Positions 44,024 through 52,946 of a stretch of 64,000 bases of DNA are shown here, in pieces. The position numbers were made by a program, and so were the translations under genes. The notes below the pieces were generated by a model. It saw only the letters and a program-made list of their open reading frames with translations, did no database searches and was not told the origin of the DNA. This DNA comes from Paenibacillus plantiphilus (GTDB lineage: Bacteria; Bacillota; Bacilli; Paenibacillales; Paenibacillaceae). Position 1 is the first letter of the stretch, and each line of letters opens with the position of its first letter. The stretch is from positions 53,357-117,356 of the forward strand of contig NZ_CAKMMF010000019.1 in the NCBI RefSeq assembly GCF_927798095.1, in the 5' to 3' direction.

Positions 44024-44621
44024 ACCGTTTGCCTCCTTTGTTCTCCTTCGTCTCTGGCTGTTCGGGACGAAGTCGCGATTTCAATTTGCGCAAGCCGTTA
44101 TACAGGTGGGTCTTGACCGAGCCTAGCGGCAGGCTGAGAATATCGGCAATATCCTGCAGCTTCAGATCCTGATAGAAACGAAGGGTTATAATCTCCTTCT
44201 GAACCTCTGGCAGCGATTCCAGCGACTGCTGCATCTCCTTGCGCGTCTCTTGCCTCTCCGCAAGCTCTACAACAGAGGGACTTGCATCGCGCTGCTCCGG
44301 AGGCTCGTCGAAGGGAAAGCGGTCCATTCGATATTGAGCGCTCTTCCAGTAGTCGCGGCACATATTAAGCGCAACCCGATACAACCAGGCCTGCACATTA
44401 TCCGGCGCTTGCTTGTGCTGCAGCTGCCTGATCAGCCGCAGGAATGTTTCCTGCACGAAATCCTCGGCCTTGCCTGTATCGTTAAGCTGGCGCTGCAGGA
44501 ACCCCGATAATGGCGCATGGTAGCGATGGATTAGCGCTTCGAAGCTCGCCTGATCGCCTGACGCCATCCCTTGGAGCATATCATCATCTGTCACGTCGTC
44601 CTCACCTGCCCTTCTCTTCAT
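44001..44621 (-). CDS. ECF RNA polymerase sigma factor
   Basis: 206 residues. Region 2 covers about residues 28-95 (FEALIHRYHAPLSGF, then AEDFVQETFLRLIRQ) and region 4 about residues 135-190 (QEIITLRFYQDLKLQDIAD, then LPLGSVKTHLYNGLRKLK). Region 3 is absent, as in all ECF sigmas. The ATG at 44621 overlaps the upstream permease by 20 bases; a GTG 27 bases later has a better GGTGAGG site and is an alternative. Its setting inside an ABC-transporter operon suggests control of that operon; a matching promoter is proposed at 47736-47763. Confidence 0.9.
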   Translation of the reverse strand: MKRRAGEDDVTDDDMLQGMASGDQASFEALIHRYHAPLSGFLQRQLNDTGKAEDFVQETFLRLIRQLQHKQAPDNVQAWLYRVALNMCRDYWKSAQYRMDRFPFDEPPEQRDASPSVVELAERQETRKEMQQSLESLPEVQKEIITLRFYQDLKLQDIADILSLPLGSVKTHLYNGLRKLKSRLRPEQPETKENKGGKRYERAKRQ

Positions 44622-46839
44622 TCCATACCGCCAGCCAGTCCTGCCAATTGATTGTTGGGAAAAGATAGCGTGTGCCCTGTGCCATCTGAGAGGTCATAGC
44701 TCCTCTTTCAAAGTGGTCCTCCACATGCAGTCCTCCGTCATAGAAGCGTTTGAGCACTCTTTTCACCAGATCGGAGTTGCCCTCCACGTAGGCTTCCTTA
44801 ACCATCTTGATCATTGGATCTGCTAATTTGAACCAGCTAGCGACAAAATAATCGGACGACGTCAGCTCCTCGCGCTTCAACGATTCAAGACGATGGAGCG
44901 ATAAGATGAGCGTGCGAATTTCTTGTATCATCGAGTAGTCCTCATTGGGATTCTTATAGTCCGCCCAGTTATTCACATGCTGGTGCGCGTTCACGGGGTC
45001 GTCAAATAATAGACGCCCTATTATGCTTTGAGCACGAGAGGCATCCAGGCTTTGATACCTCTGTGCGTTAATATAGATCGTATTCCCGTTGGAATAGCTT
45101 TCACCCGTGTTCATCCAGTCCCACATGGACCCCATTGGAAAATAAACAATTTGGTGGATGGAATCAAGCGGCCTACCAAGCCATGATTCATAAAAGCTGC
45201 GCTGCTTATTGATCTCCTTCAAAAATTGTCTGCCCGCTTGCTCGCGGCTTTTTGTCGTAATAAACGCAATAGGCTCACCTTCGATACGAACCGTTACGAG
45301 ATCACCGCCGAACAGTTCTGGAGCTTCAGAGTCATGCTGGATAAAATGTCTCCGCTGTGCCGTATCATCCGGCGCCGCTTGAAGGGTAGAATAGAGCGGA
45401 CCGGGAAAGCCGCTTGCTGTTAATTCAAAGTCTGCGCGCAAATATCGTGTTATATCCCCTCTGGACCGTACATTTGCACTATCGACATATAGTCCGTAAC
45501 CCCCAGGCAGCGGGAACCAGCCGAAATAACTGGGAAGGAAGACACTTTGATCAACAGCGAAGGCAAGGTAGCTCTCGCCGCCGAATAGAGGAAGCCATCT
45601 ATTAATCGTGCCGCGATAGCGAAACTCGATGGTGTGCTTATCGCCAGCTCCATCCATGAGCGCAGCTTGCTCAAAGGATACGAATTGTCCGTGCTGTCTC
45701 CATGAGACTTCTGCATCGTTAACTGTGAGAGTCTGAACCTCAAGCAGCGGGTCCAGCAGAAAGGAAACGTATCCTTCCTGCTGTGGTGCAACCTTCTTGA
45801 TTCCAGGCGCTGCCGGAATCAGCTGGCCCTTGTTAGTTGGCAGTACGATGACAGCAGTCATCTCCAGCTCGTTGTCAGGATGCCGCTTCACATCAAGCTT
45901 CATGCTGGAGATTCGGAACACATGAGGCTCATGCGGCTGGATGAACTGCGTTATGTCAGCTGCGTTAGCCTGCATGACATCCAGCTGTTCCAGCCGATCC
46001 ATCCACAGCTTGCCGTAAGGAATGTAGCTAATGCCTGACAGGAGCAGTGTCAGCAGCATAATAATGACAGGCAGCCGAGGTCGGCGAACGGGTCTGGTTC
46101 GAGCGACTAAAGCTGCGGCTGCTGTCAGCATGAACAGGCTGAACAGGGCGACAAAAGGATACATTCTGATATTCTCCAGATCACTTAAGCTTCTATACCA
46201 CCCTACATTGCTCATCGTTGAAGGAATAGTAAGGTGGTTCAGACTGAATGCTTTGAGCGGGTACATACCCATATTCATCACCAGATATGCGGGTACAAAC
46301 AGTGATCCGAACACCCAGCCGCAAAATGCGATCGGCAATGAGAATCTGAGCGGCATCATCGCTCCCAGCACAAGCCCCAGCGCAACGGCAGCTGCAAAAG
46401 CCATTTCGTAAATCAAGCTATAGTAGAGCATGAACTGCAATGTGGAAGACCATGGAAGTCCGTGATGCCATGCCAAGGCAAGGTAGACGGCCTGAACGGA
46501 TACCGTGAACAAGCTGCTGTAGAGAAACCCGGCAATCCATTTGCTCGCGATGATGACGGCATTGGACACGGGCAGGCCAAGGCTCCATTCGTATGCGCTG
46601 CTGAGTGTATCGCGGCGAATAAGCAGAACGCCAAGCAGTATAGGGATTGCCATAGCGAAAGTTAAAATTATCGTATTGGCACTGACGGCATACAGGTCAA
46701 TGTCGATGGCTGCGCCGTGGCTCTGATTGGTTGTCTGCAGCAGCAGCCAGCCGCCCGCAGGCAGCGGCAGCAGCAGCGGCCAGCGCATTTTGGCCAGAAG
46801 CTTTAGCTCCAGCATGATTTGCAGCAGCAGTATTCTCAT
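44602..46839 (-). CDS. ABC-2-type permease fused to an M1-peptidase-like domain without zinc motif
   Basis: 745 residues. Residues 1-270 contain about seven hydrophobic segments arranged as an ABC-2 exporter permease. After a short linker, residues about 290-745 form an external domain with the plan of M1 metallopeptidases: a beta-sandwich start (VEIVLPTN-type strands, SFLLDPLLEVQTLTVND) and a helical end. The HExxH zinc motif and the GxMEN substrate motif are absent, so it should not be a working aminopeptidase. Permease-M1 fusions are known in other bacteria. The start overlaps the ATPase gene by four bases (ATGA) and the end overlaps the sigma gene. Confidence 0.75.
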   Translation of the reverse strand: MRILLLQIMLELKLLAKMRWPLLLPLPAGGWLLLQTTNQSHGAAIDIDLYAVSANTIILTFAMAIPILLGVLLIRRDTLSSAYEWSLGLPVSNAVIIASKWIAGFLYSSLFTVSVQAVYLALAWHHGLPWSSTLQFMLYYSLIYEMAFAAAVALGLVLGAMMPLRFSLPIAFCGWVFGSLFVPAYLVMNMGMYPLKAFSLNHLTIPSTMSNVGWYRSLSDLENIRMYPFVALFSLFMLTAAAALVARTRPVRRPRLPVIIMLLTLLLSGISYIPYGKLWMDRLEQLDVMQANAADITQFIQPHEPHVFRISSMKLDVKRHPDNELEMTAVIVLPTNKGQLIPAAPGIKKVAPQQEGYVSFLLDPLLEVQTLTVNDAEVSWRQHGQFVSFEQAALMDGAGDKHTIEFRYRGTINRWLPLFGGESYLAFAVDQSVFLPSYFGWFPLPGGYGLYVDSANVRSRGDITRYLRADFELTASGFPGPLYSTLQAAPDDTAQRRHFIQHDSEAPELFGGDLVTVRIEGEPIAFITTKSREQAGRQFLKEINKQRSFYESWLGRPLDSIHQIVYFPMGSMWDWMNTGESYSNGNTIYINAQRYQSLDASRAQSIIGRLLFDDPVNAHQHVNNWADYKNPNEDYSMIQEIRTLILSLHRLESLKREELTSSDYFVASWFKLADPMIKMVKEAYVEGNSDLVKRVLKRFYDGGLHVEDHFERGAMTSQMAQGTRYLFPTINWQDWLAVWNEEKGR

Positions 46840-47711
46840 CTTCCCTTAGCAGCTGACAAGCTGCTTATAAGCGCCATATAGCCATCCTCCATCGCGGGCT
46901 TCGCTGCTGTTGCATAAGGGCTTGGCGGCGTGTCGGCAATGGCTCTGCACAGAACGCCTTCGCTCGTCTTGCGCGCTGCAAGCAGGCGCTCCTGCGCGAT
47001 TGCCTGCCATTCGTGATGGGAAGCTTCCCACTCCCACAGCTTGCCTTCTGCGAATTGAGCCAGACCCGCCACGCGCCCATTATAATGAAGCTTGCCGTTT
47101 CCTAGCACAATGACATCGCTGCAGCTGGATTCCACATCGCCCAGCACATGCGTAGACAGCAGCACAACGCTGGATTGCGCCAGCTCAGACAATACATGAC
47201 GCAGCCTGACGCGCTCCTCGGGATCAAGTCCTGTTGTCGGCTCGTCCACAATAATGACCGCAGGGCTGCCGAGCAGCGCTTGCGCGATTCCAAGCCGCTT
47301 GACCATCCCGCTGGAATAGGTGCGCGCAGGGCGGTCGGCCTCCTTCTCCAAATGCACGAGGCTGAGCAGGCGGTCCGCCTCGCAATGCTGTTCGCGGCAG
47401 GAGCCGATTCCTTTCAGCTTGGCGACATGACGGAGCCATTCACGGGCGGACAGCTGCGGGTACATCCGGAACGTCTGCGGCACATAGCCGATCTGCAGTC
47501 GGGCCTTGCTGCCGCTGCGAACGGAAATTCCGTTCACGGTGGCGTCCCCGGTCGATGGAGCCAGCAAGCCGGCCAGCAGCCGCATCAGCGTGGATTTGCC
47601 GGCTCCATTAGGACCGAGCAATCCGTACATACCCTGAGAGAGCTGCAAGGACAAGGGCTCAATTGCCCATATTTTTCTATATTTCTTACCTAAATTGGTA
47701 GCCGATAGCAT
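46836..47711 (-). CDS. ABC transporter ATP-binding protein (first gene of the sigma/ABC operon)
   Basis: 291 residues. Walker [11 protein letters not shown]-loop VPQTFRMYPQ, signature TYSSGMVKRLGIAQ (YSSGM instead of LSGGQ), Walker B VIIVDEPTTGLDPEE and H-loop LSTHVLGD. The TGLDPEE and drug-export-like signature put it with ABC-2 exporter ATPases. AGGAGGAGAAAC stands at good spacing before the ATG. Its four-base overlap with the permease-M1 fusion marks them as one transporter. An ECF-type promoter can be drawn just upstream. Confidence 0.9.
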   Translation of the reverse strand: MLSATNLGKKYRKIWAIEPLSLQLSQGMYGLLGPNGAGKSTLMRLLAGLLAPSTGDATVNGISVRSGSKARLQIGYVPQTFRMYPQLSAREWLRHVAKLKGIGSCREQHCEADRLLSLVHLEKEADRPARTYSSGMVKRLGIAQALLGSPAVIIVDEPTTGLDPEERVRLRHVLSELAQSSVVLLSTHVLGDVESSCSDVIVLGNGKLHYNGRVAGLAQFAEGKLWEWEASHHEWQAIAQERLLAARKTSEGVLCRAIADTPPSPYATAAKPAMEDGYMALISSLSAAKGR

Positions 47712-47735
47712 GGATGTTTCTCCTCCTGATGCAAA

Positions 47736-47763
47736 GACGAGACGTTTGTAGAAAAAGTTTTAA
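47736..47763 (-). promoter_or_regulatory. Candidate ECF-type promoter of the sigma/ABC operon
   Basis: Read on the minus strand: TTAAAAC (47763-47757), a 17-base spacer and CGTC (47739-47736), then a short leader with AGGAGGA. AAAC-N16/17-CGTC is the usual form of ECF-dependent promoters. A second CGTC lies five bases closer. This is a pattern match only. Confidence 0.4.
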
Positions 47764-47791
47764 CAAAGCTTTAGAAAGAGTCTAGACAAGA

Positions 47792-47808
47792 TGTACTGTA
47801 ATGGTACA
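47792..47808. promoter_or_regulatory. Inverted repeat TGTAC-N7-GTACA, possible operator
   Basis: A perfect five-base-pair inverted repeat in the gap between the divergent sigma/ABC and pxp operons, 81 bases from the ABC start and 84 from the pxpB start. No regulator of known specificity can be assigned. Confidence 0.35.
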
Positions 47809-47891
47809 AACTAGTAGTGATTAGGGCATCACGGGAGTTGCTTCCATTTCATTATATCAAAAATACAACCTTGTCAAAGAAGGGGAGTACT

Positions 47892-48632
47892 GTGAGCCAT
47901 TCCGAGAGGACGGATATGCGTTTGGAGCCATTGGGCGACAGAGCGCTCGTTGCGCGCTGGACAGGGGATAGCGAGTCGTGCAATCCCGTATTAATGGCTG
48001 CTATCGCTAGTAAGCTGAGAGCTGGGGGCAGAGAATGGATGATTGACGTCGTGTCTGCTTTCGACACCGTTACGATTGTCTATGACCCCGTCCTGCTGGC
48101 AGACATGATGACAGAAGCAGAGCGGGCTGCAAGCACGCCATATGCGCAAGCGTTTGCATATATACAGCAATTATTGAAGCGAACGGATGAACAGCTTGAT
48201 CGCATGGCGAAAGTTGTTGATATTCCGATTTGCTACGGCGGTGAATACGGACCAGATTTACAGGAGGCGGCAGGGCGCGCGGGAATGAGCGCGGCTCAGT
48301 TCACCGAGCGCCACGCTTCCGCTCGATATCGTGTTGCCATGATTGGTTTTATGCCCGGGTTTCCGTACCTGACCGGGCTACCGCGAGAGCTGCAACAGCC
48401 TCGCAAATCATCGCCACGCAGCCGAGTTCCGGCAGGATCTGTCGGAATTGCAGGCATGCAGACAGGGATCTATCCTTTTTCTTCGCCTGGAGGATGGCAG
48501 TTGATCGGCAGATCTCCTGTCGTACTGTTCGATGTCAGGCAAGAGGAACCTTCGCTGCTGCAAGCGGGAGACGAGGTTCGTTTCATCCCGATTGACAAGA
48601 AGCAATTGGAAGCGTGGGGAGGGCAGCAATGA
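47892..48632 (+). CDS. pxpB: 5-oxoprolinase subunit PxpB (KipI-like)
   Basis: 246 residues from the GTG at 47892, preceded by AAGGGGAG. Landmarks are LEPLGDRALVARW near the N-terminus, CYGGEYGPDL near residue 115, IGFMPGFPYLTGLP and the terminal GWQLIGRSPVVLFD. With PxpC and PxpA it hydrolyses 5-oxoproline (pyroglutamate) to glutamate with ATP. In Bacillus the same protein (KipI) inhibits the sporulation kinase KinA. The three subunits are encoded together in the order B, C, A, a usual arrangement. Confidence 0.9.
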   Translation: MSHSERTDMRLEPLGDRALVARWTGDSESCNPVLMAAIASKLRAGGREWMIDVVSAFDTVTIVYDPVLLADMMTEAERAASTPYAQAFAYIQQLLKRTDEQLDRMAKVVDIPICYGGEYGPDLQEAAGRAGMSAAQFTERHASARYRVAMIGFMPGFPYLTGLPRELQQPRKSSPRSRVPAGSVGIAGMQTGIYPFSSPGGWQLIGRSPVVLFDVRQEEPSLLQAGDEVRFIPIDKKQLEAWGGQQ

Positions 48633-49672
48633 GTCTTATCATCTTGAAGCCCGGCTTCTTCACGACTGTACAGGACTTGGGCCGGAACGGCTGGCGCAAG
48701 GACGGTCTTCCTGCGGGCGGGGCGATGGACCGCTACGCGCTGCGAACGGCCAATCTGCTCGTAGGCAATGACGAGGGAGCAGCAGGACTTGAATTGACGC
48801 TCGTCGGACCGACTTTTACGACGGAGCGGGATATGCTCTTGGCGATATGCGGCGCATATATGTCGCCGCAAATGGATGACGGGGAGCTGCCGATGTGGCG
48901 CCCCGTATGGGTTGCCGCCGGAAGCCGGATTACTTTCGGCGCGGCTTCTGCGGGCTGCCGCGCGTACATCGCGGTGGCCGGAGGTATTGATGCTGCGGCG
49001 GTGCTTGGCAGCCGCAGCACGGATGTCCGCGCGCGCATTGGCGGCGTGGACGGTCGCCCGCTGCAGGCGGGCGATGCGCTGCCCTGCGGCGAGCGCGGAA
49101 GCGACAGCGGAGCGCGCGCGGCATGGGCGCGCTTGTGGCGCGCGGGACTTGCTGCGCGCGCAGCGGCAGAGCCGCGGGGCCGCGATGGCTTCGCGGCCCC
49201 GGGCTGGTTCGCGCCGCCGCTCGCCTATGGCGGCGGCGCAGCGGACGGCATCGAGCTGCGCGCGATGCCGGGAAGCGAGTTCGGGCGGCTGAGCGCAGCA
49301 GCCCGAACAGCGTTCTTCACGGAGCGATTCAACGTCGCTCCGGCATCAGACCGGATGGGGGTCCGCCTGGCGGGACCCCCGCTGGAGCAGCGCTACAGCA
49401 CAGAGCTGCTGTCGCACGGTGTTGTCCCCGGCACGGTGCAGCTGCCGTACGGGGGCAATCCAATCGTGTTAGCCGCCGATTGCCAGACGACGGGCGGCTA
49501 TCCCAAGATTGCGCATGTCATCGCGGCGGATTTGCCGCTGCTTGCGCAGGCGAGGCCTGGGGCCGCCATTTTTTTTCGCGAGGTGGCGCTTGCTGAGGCG
49601 CAGCGCATCGAATTGGCATTCGAGCGCGAGATGCGGCATCTTGCTGCAGGAATTCGATGCCAATTGCCTTAG
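48629..49672 (+). CDS. pxpC: 5-oxoprolinase subunit PxpC (KipA-like)
   Basis: 347 residues from the ATG at 48629, which overlaps the pxpB stop by four bases. Key blocks: ILKPGFFTTVQDLGRNGW at the start, GGAMDRYALRTANLLVGN, GIDAAAVLGSRSTDVRARIGG and, near the end, VLAADCQTTGGYPKIAHVI. The central stretch (about residues 150-210) is encoded by extremely GC-rich, alanine/arginine-rich sequence that differs sharply from the flanks and looks like an expanded loop. Catalyses, with PxpA and PxpB, ATP-dependent opening of 5-oxoproline. Confidence 0.9.
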   Translation: MSLIILKPGFFTTVQDLGRNGWRKDGLPAGGAMDRYALRTANLLVGNDEGAAGLELTLVGPTFTTERDMLLAICGAYMSPQMDDGELPMWRPVWVAAGSRITFGAASAGCRAYIAVAGGIDAAAVLGSRSTDVRARIGGVDGRPLQAGDALPCGERGSDSGARAAWARLWRAGLAARAAAEPRGRDGFAAPGWFAPPLAYGGGAADGIELRAMPGSEFGRLSAAARTAFFTERFNVAPASDRMGVRLAGPPLEQRYSTELLSHGVVPGTVQLPYGGNPIVLAADCQTTGGYPKIAHVIAADLPLLAQARPGAAIFFREVALAEAQRIELAFEREMRHLAAGIRCQLP

Positions 49673-49758
49673 CAGAGTCTCAAGACTTAGCATTTTTCAT
49701 GCTTTAACATTTCCGCATGTCTTAGCACCGCATTTCTATTAAGGTTGCCAAGATTGTT

Positions 49759-49826
49759 AGTATCACTTTCAGCACGAATTGTCAGTATCACTACAAGTAT
49801 CACTATAAGTATCACAATAAGTATCG
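49759..49826. repeat. Short tandem AGTATCACT repeats
   Basis: Five or six copies of an AGTATCAC-type motif, the last four spaced by about 12 bases (AAGTATCACTAT, AAGTATCACAAT, AAGTATCG). They sit in the 198-base gap between pxpC and pxpA, before the pxpA ribosome site. Confidence 0.7.
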
Positions 49827-49870
49827 TTGCTTTTGTTTAGTCCGTTGTACATGAGAGGGGCGACTAGCTC

Positions 49871-50677
49871 ATGCGTTTAAGGAAGACTGGGCTTCAACCC
49901 CAATCGAATGGGGCTGGCATGAGAACCGTCGATTTAAATTGTGATTTTGGCGAAAGCTACGGTGCATATACATTCGGTCAGGACGAAGCGCTTCTGAAGC
50001 ATGTGACATCTGTGAGCATCGCATGCGGCTTTCATGCCGGCGATCCTCATACGATGCGCGAAGCGGTCGAACGGGCAATGGCAGCCGGTGTATCAATCGG
50101 CGCCCATCCGGGACTTCCTGACCGGCTTGGCTTCGGCAGACGGGAGATGGCAATCAGCGCTGAGGAAGCCTGTGATTACACCTTGTATCAGGTGGGTGCT
50201 CTTCAGGCATTTGTGCGGGCTGCCGGCGGCAAGCTTCGCCATGTGAAGCCTCACGGGGCGCTCTATCATATGGCGGGGCATGATGAAGCCATTGCCGCAG
50301 CGGTTGTTCGGGCGGTCAAGTCGCTTGATCCTGCGCTGTTTATCTACAGCCAATCGGGAAGTTTGCTGCTGGAGGAAGCGAGGAGGCAGGGAATGAGAGC
50401 GATAGCCGAGGTGTTCGCTGATCGAACCTATTTGCCGAGCGGGGCTCTAACGCCACGGCATCTGCCGAAAGCCGTATTGACGGAGCCGGAGGAGGCGCTT
50501 GGACAAGCGCTGGATATGATTATCCGCGGCAAAGCCCGCACAGCCGAAGGAAGTGAGGCTGCGGTGCTGGCCGAGACGGTCTGTCTGCATGGCGATGGCC
50601 CCAATGCGCTGCATTTGGCAGCTTCGCTTAGGCAAGGACTCCAGGAGGCAGGCATCAGGCTGCAGCATCCACAATAG
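49871..50677 (+). CDS. pxpA: 5-oxoprolinase subunit PxpA (LamB/YcsF family)
   Basis: 268 residues from the ATG at 49871, which has GAGAGGGG upstream; an internal ATG at 49919 gives 252 residues, nearer the family's usual 250, so the true start is uncertain. The family start VDLNCDFGESYG, then SIACGFHAGDPHTMR, GAHPGLPD and VKPHGALYH are all present. PxpA is the catalytic subunit of 5-oxoprolinase, which recycles pyroglutamate formed from glutamine or by gamma-glutamylcyclotransferase. A GGCT-like gene lies 2.3 kb downstream. Confidence 0.92.
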   Translation: MRLRKTGLQPQSNGAGMRTVDLNCDFGESYGAYTFGQDEALLKHVTSVSIACGFHAGDPHTMREAVERAMAAGVSIGAHPGLPDRLGFGRREMAISAEEACDYTLYQVGALQAFVRAAGGKLRHVKPHGALYHMAGHDEAIAAAVVRAVKSLDPALFIYSQSGSLLLEEARRQGMRAIAEVFADRTYLPSGALTPRHLPKAVLTEPEEALGQALDMIIRGKARTAEGSEAAVLAETVCLHGDGPNALHLAASLRQGLQEAGIRLQHPQ

Positions 50678-50795
50678 ATTGTTATAAGTCAAGTATCGAA
50701 ACTCAGATTATGATCGCAGTTCCAACTGCTCTATTCATCCTATACTTCATCCAACAAACAGACATCTTCTGGCTTTCCTTCAAAAGGAGGACAAC

Positions 50796-52916
50796 GTGTC
50801 AATTAACCGGGCGGAAAAAATAACGATATGGACAGCATTCATCGCCATATTCAGCTTTATTATCATGAGAGTTTTTCATGACGAATTGTATCTATTAATA
50901 CCAAGCCGCACCTACTTGTTTCTTCACTCTGGCATGGAGTTCATCAGCTTTGCAGTTAGCTTCACCATGCTGGTGCTGGGATGGCTGTTCTTCGTGAAGT
51001 CACTTTCCCGCCAGCGTCTGTTCACCGCTGCATTGTTCAGTGTGGTCGGCTTGTTTGATATGCTGCATGCGCTCACAATGGAGGGCATGCCGTTCTATCG
51101 GTTGGTTGGCGACACTTCATTATCGTTGATCTATGCGGCTTCCGCACAGATGATCGGCGCAATCGGGCTCTATATTATTTTTCGCAAGGAAGATCAACCG
51201 ATTGGAGCGGACAAAAGATTGCCGGTTGTGAGCATCGTTTTAGGGTCAGGTGCAATACTGGCGATCCTCATCTACGCAATCGGGGATTGGTTTTCAGCAG
51301 AGCAGTTGGCAGGCACTGGCCTCTATTACTTGTATTCATTGAGCGAGACAGTGATTCTGATGTTCTACCTCTTCACTATTGGGACCATTCTGTACAGCAA
51401 TCGCAATGAGCGTCCACAGGCATTGCTTACGATCATTCAGGCGCTTGTATTCTTCCTTTTCTCGAATATTCAGTTCATTCTGGGCGCTAATATACATGAT
51501 ACCGATATGCTGTTTGGTCATGTGTACAAGCTTGTCGGCTACTATTTTCTGATGAAAGGCATCTATTTCGTAACGATCGAGGAGCCGTTCAAGCAGCAGA
51601 AGCGTTCGGACTCACGCATTCATTATTTGGCGTTTCACGATGAGTTGACAGGACTTGCGAATCGCCGCTTGTTCGGTGAACGGCTGAATGCCGAGATGCA
51701 GCGAGCGCGTCAGAATGACAGCAGGCTCGCGATTATGCTGCTGGACATTGACCGGTTCAAGACGATCAACGATGCACTGGGCCATTCCTTCGGCGATCAA
51801 ATGCTGCAAGCCGTCTCGCAGCGGCTGCGCCATGCAGCGGCCAAGCCTGACCATGTATTTCGGATGGGGGGAGATGAGTTCGTCATTCTGCTGCCTGATC
51901 TGGAGAGTACGGAGGCTGCCGATAAGCATGCCCAGGCACTCATGGGATTGTTCGACGCCCCGTTCGTATTGGGCGAGGCGGAATACCACGTGACGATCAG
52001 CGTGGGACTCTCTTTCTTTCCAAAGGATGGCGAGAGTGTTGATGTGCTGATTAAAAATGCGGATACAGCGATGTACAGCGCCAAGGTACACCGAAATGAG
52101 TTTTCGAGCTATTTGCCGGAGATGAATGTCAAAGCCCATGATCGGCTGCGAATGGAAAGCGATTTGCGCAAGGCGCTGGAGCAGGAGCAGTTCACACTGG
52201 CGTACCAGCCGCTTATTAATTTGGATTCCGGCAAAGTTGTCGGCGTTGAAGCGCTAGTCCGCTGGCATCATCCGCAGCGCGGTCTGCTGCCACCGGGTGA
52301 TTTTATCCCGCTCACCGAAGAGAACGGGTTAATATTGCCGCTTGGCGAATGGGTGCTCAGAGCTGCATGCAAGCAGAACAAAGCTTGGCAGGATGCAGGG
52401 CTTCCGCCGATTATGATGAGCGTCAATCTGTCTATGCGGCAATTCAGACAGCATGGACTTGCAGAGCGGATTCAATCCATACTGGAGCAGACGGGAATGA
52501 ATCCGCGATATTTGGATCTGGAAATAACGGAAAGCATGACAAGCGATGTCGAATTTGCGACTGAAATGCTTACCAGCTTGAAGGAGCTTGGCGTCCAGAT
52601 CAGCATTGATGATTTCGGCACTGGCTACAGCTCGCTTGTGTACTTGAAGAAATTCCCGATCGACAAGCTTAAGATTGATCGTTCCTTCGTCAACGATCTT
52701 GACAAGAACGGCAGTGATGCCGCGATTGTGACTACGATTACAGCTATGGCCAAGCATCTGAATCTGAAGGTTACAGCAGAAGGCGTTGAGAACGACGAGC
52801 AGGTCCGCTTGCTTCGCGAGCGTCAATGTGAGGAAGCGCAGGGCTTCTTCTTTACGAAGCCAATCCCTGCCAACTTGTTCGAGAATTGGTATCGACATCG
52901 CGAACAAATAATTTAG
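50796..52916 (+). CDS. Membrane GGDEF-EAL c-di-GMP enzyme with MASE3-like sensor
   Basis: 706 residues. The first 265 contain about eight hydrophobic segments resembling a MASE3 sensor. The GGDEF domain follows (about 275-435) with an intact GGDEF signature (first glycine 358) and an apparent RxxD-type inhibition site not evident. The EAL domain (about 450-700) has E485 in VEALVRWHHP, and IDDFGTGYSSL and KIDRSFV motifs, all needed for phosphodiesterase activity. Both activities are therefore possible. The GTG start has AAAGGAGG. It probably controls motility or biofilm. Nothing nearby shows the signal. Confidence 0.92.
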   Translation: MSINRAEKITIWTAFIAIFSFIIMRVFHDELYLLIPSRTYLFLHSGMEFISFAVSFTMLVLGWLFFVKSLSRQRLFTAALFSVVGLFDMLHALTMEGMPFYRLVGDTSLSLIYAASAQMIGAIGLYIIFRKEDQPIGADKRLPVVSIVLGSGAILAILIYAIGDWFSAEQLAGTGLYYLYSLSETVILMFYLFTIGTILYSNRNERPQALLTIIQALVFFLFSNIQFILGANIHDTDMLFGHVYKLVGYYFLMKGIYFVTIEEPFKQQKRSDSRIHYLAFHDELTGLANRRLFGERLNAEMQRARQNDSRLAIMLLDIDRFKTINDALGHSFGDQMLQAVSQRLRHAAAKPDHVFRMGGDEFVILLPDLESTEAADKHAQALMGLFDAPFVLGEAEYHVTISVGLSFFPKDGESVDVLIKNADTAMYSAKVHRNEFSSYLPEMNVKAHDRLRMESDLRKALEQEQFTLAYQPLINLDSGKVVGVEALVRWHHPQRGLLPPGDFIPLTEENGLILPLGEWVLRAACKQNKAWQDAGLPPIMMSVNLSMRQFRQHGLAERIQSILEQTGMNPRYLDLEITESMTSDVEFATEMLTSLKELGVQISIDDFGTGYSSLVYLKKFPIDKLKIDRSFVNDLDKNGSDAAIVTTITAMAKHLNLKVTAEGVENDEQVRLLRERQCEEAQGFFFTKPIPANLFENWYRHREQII

Positions 52917-52946
52917 CAATTTTTATGCAGGAGGGTCTTCATCGAT

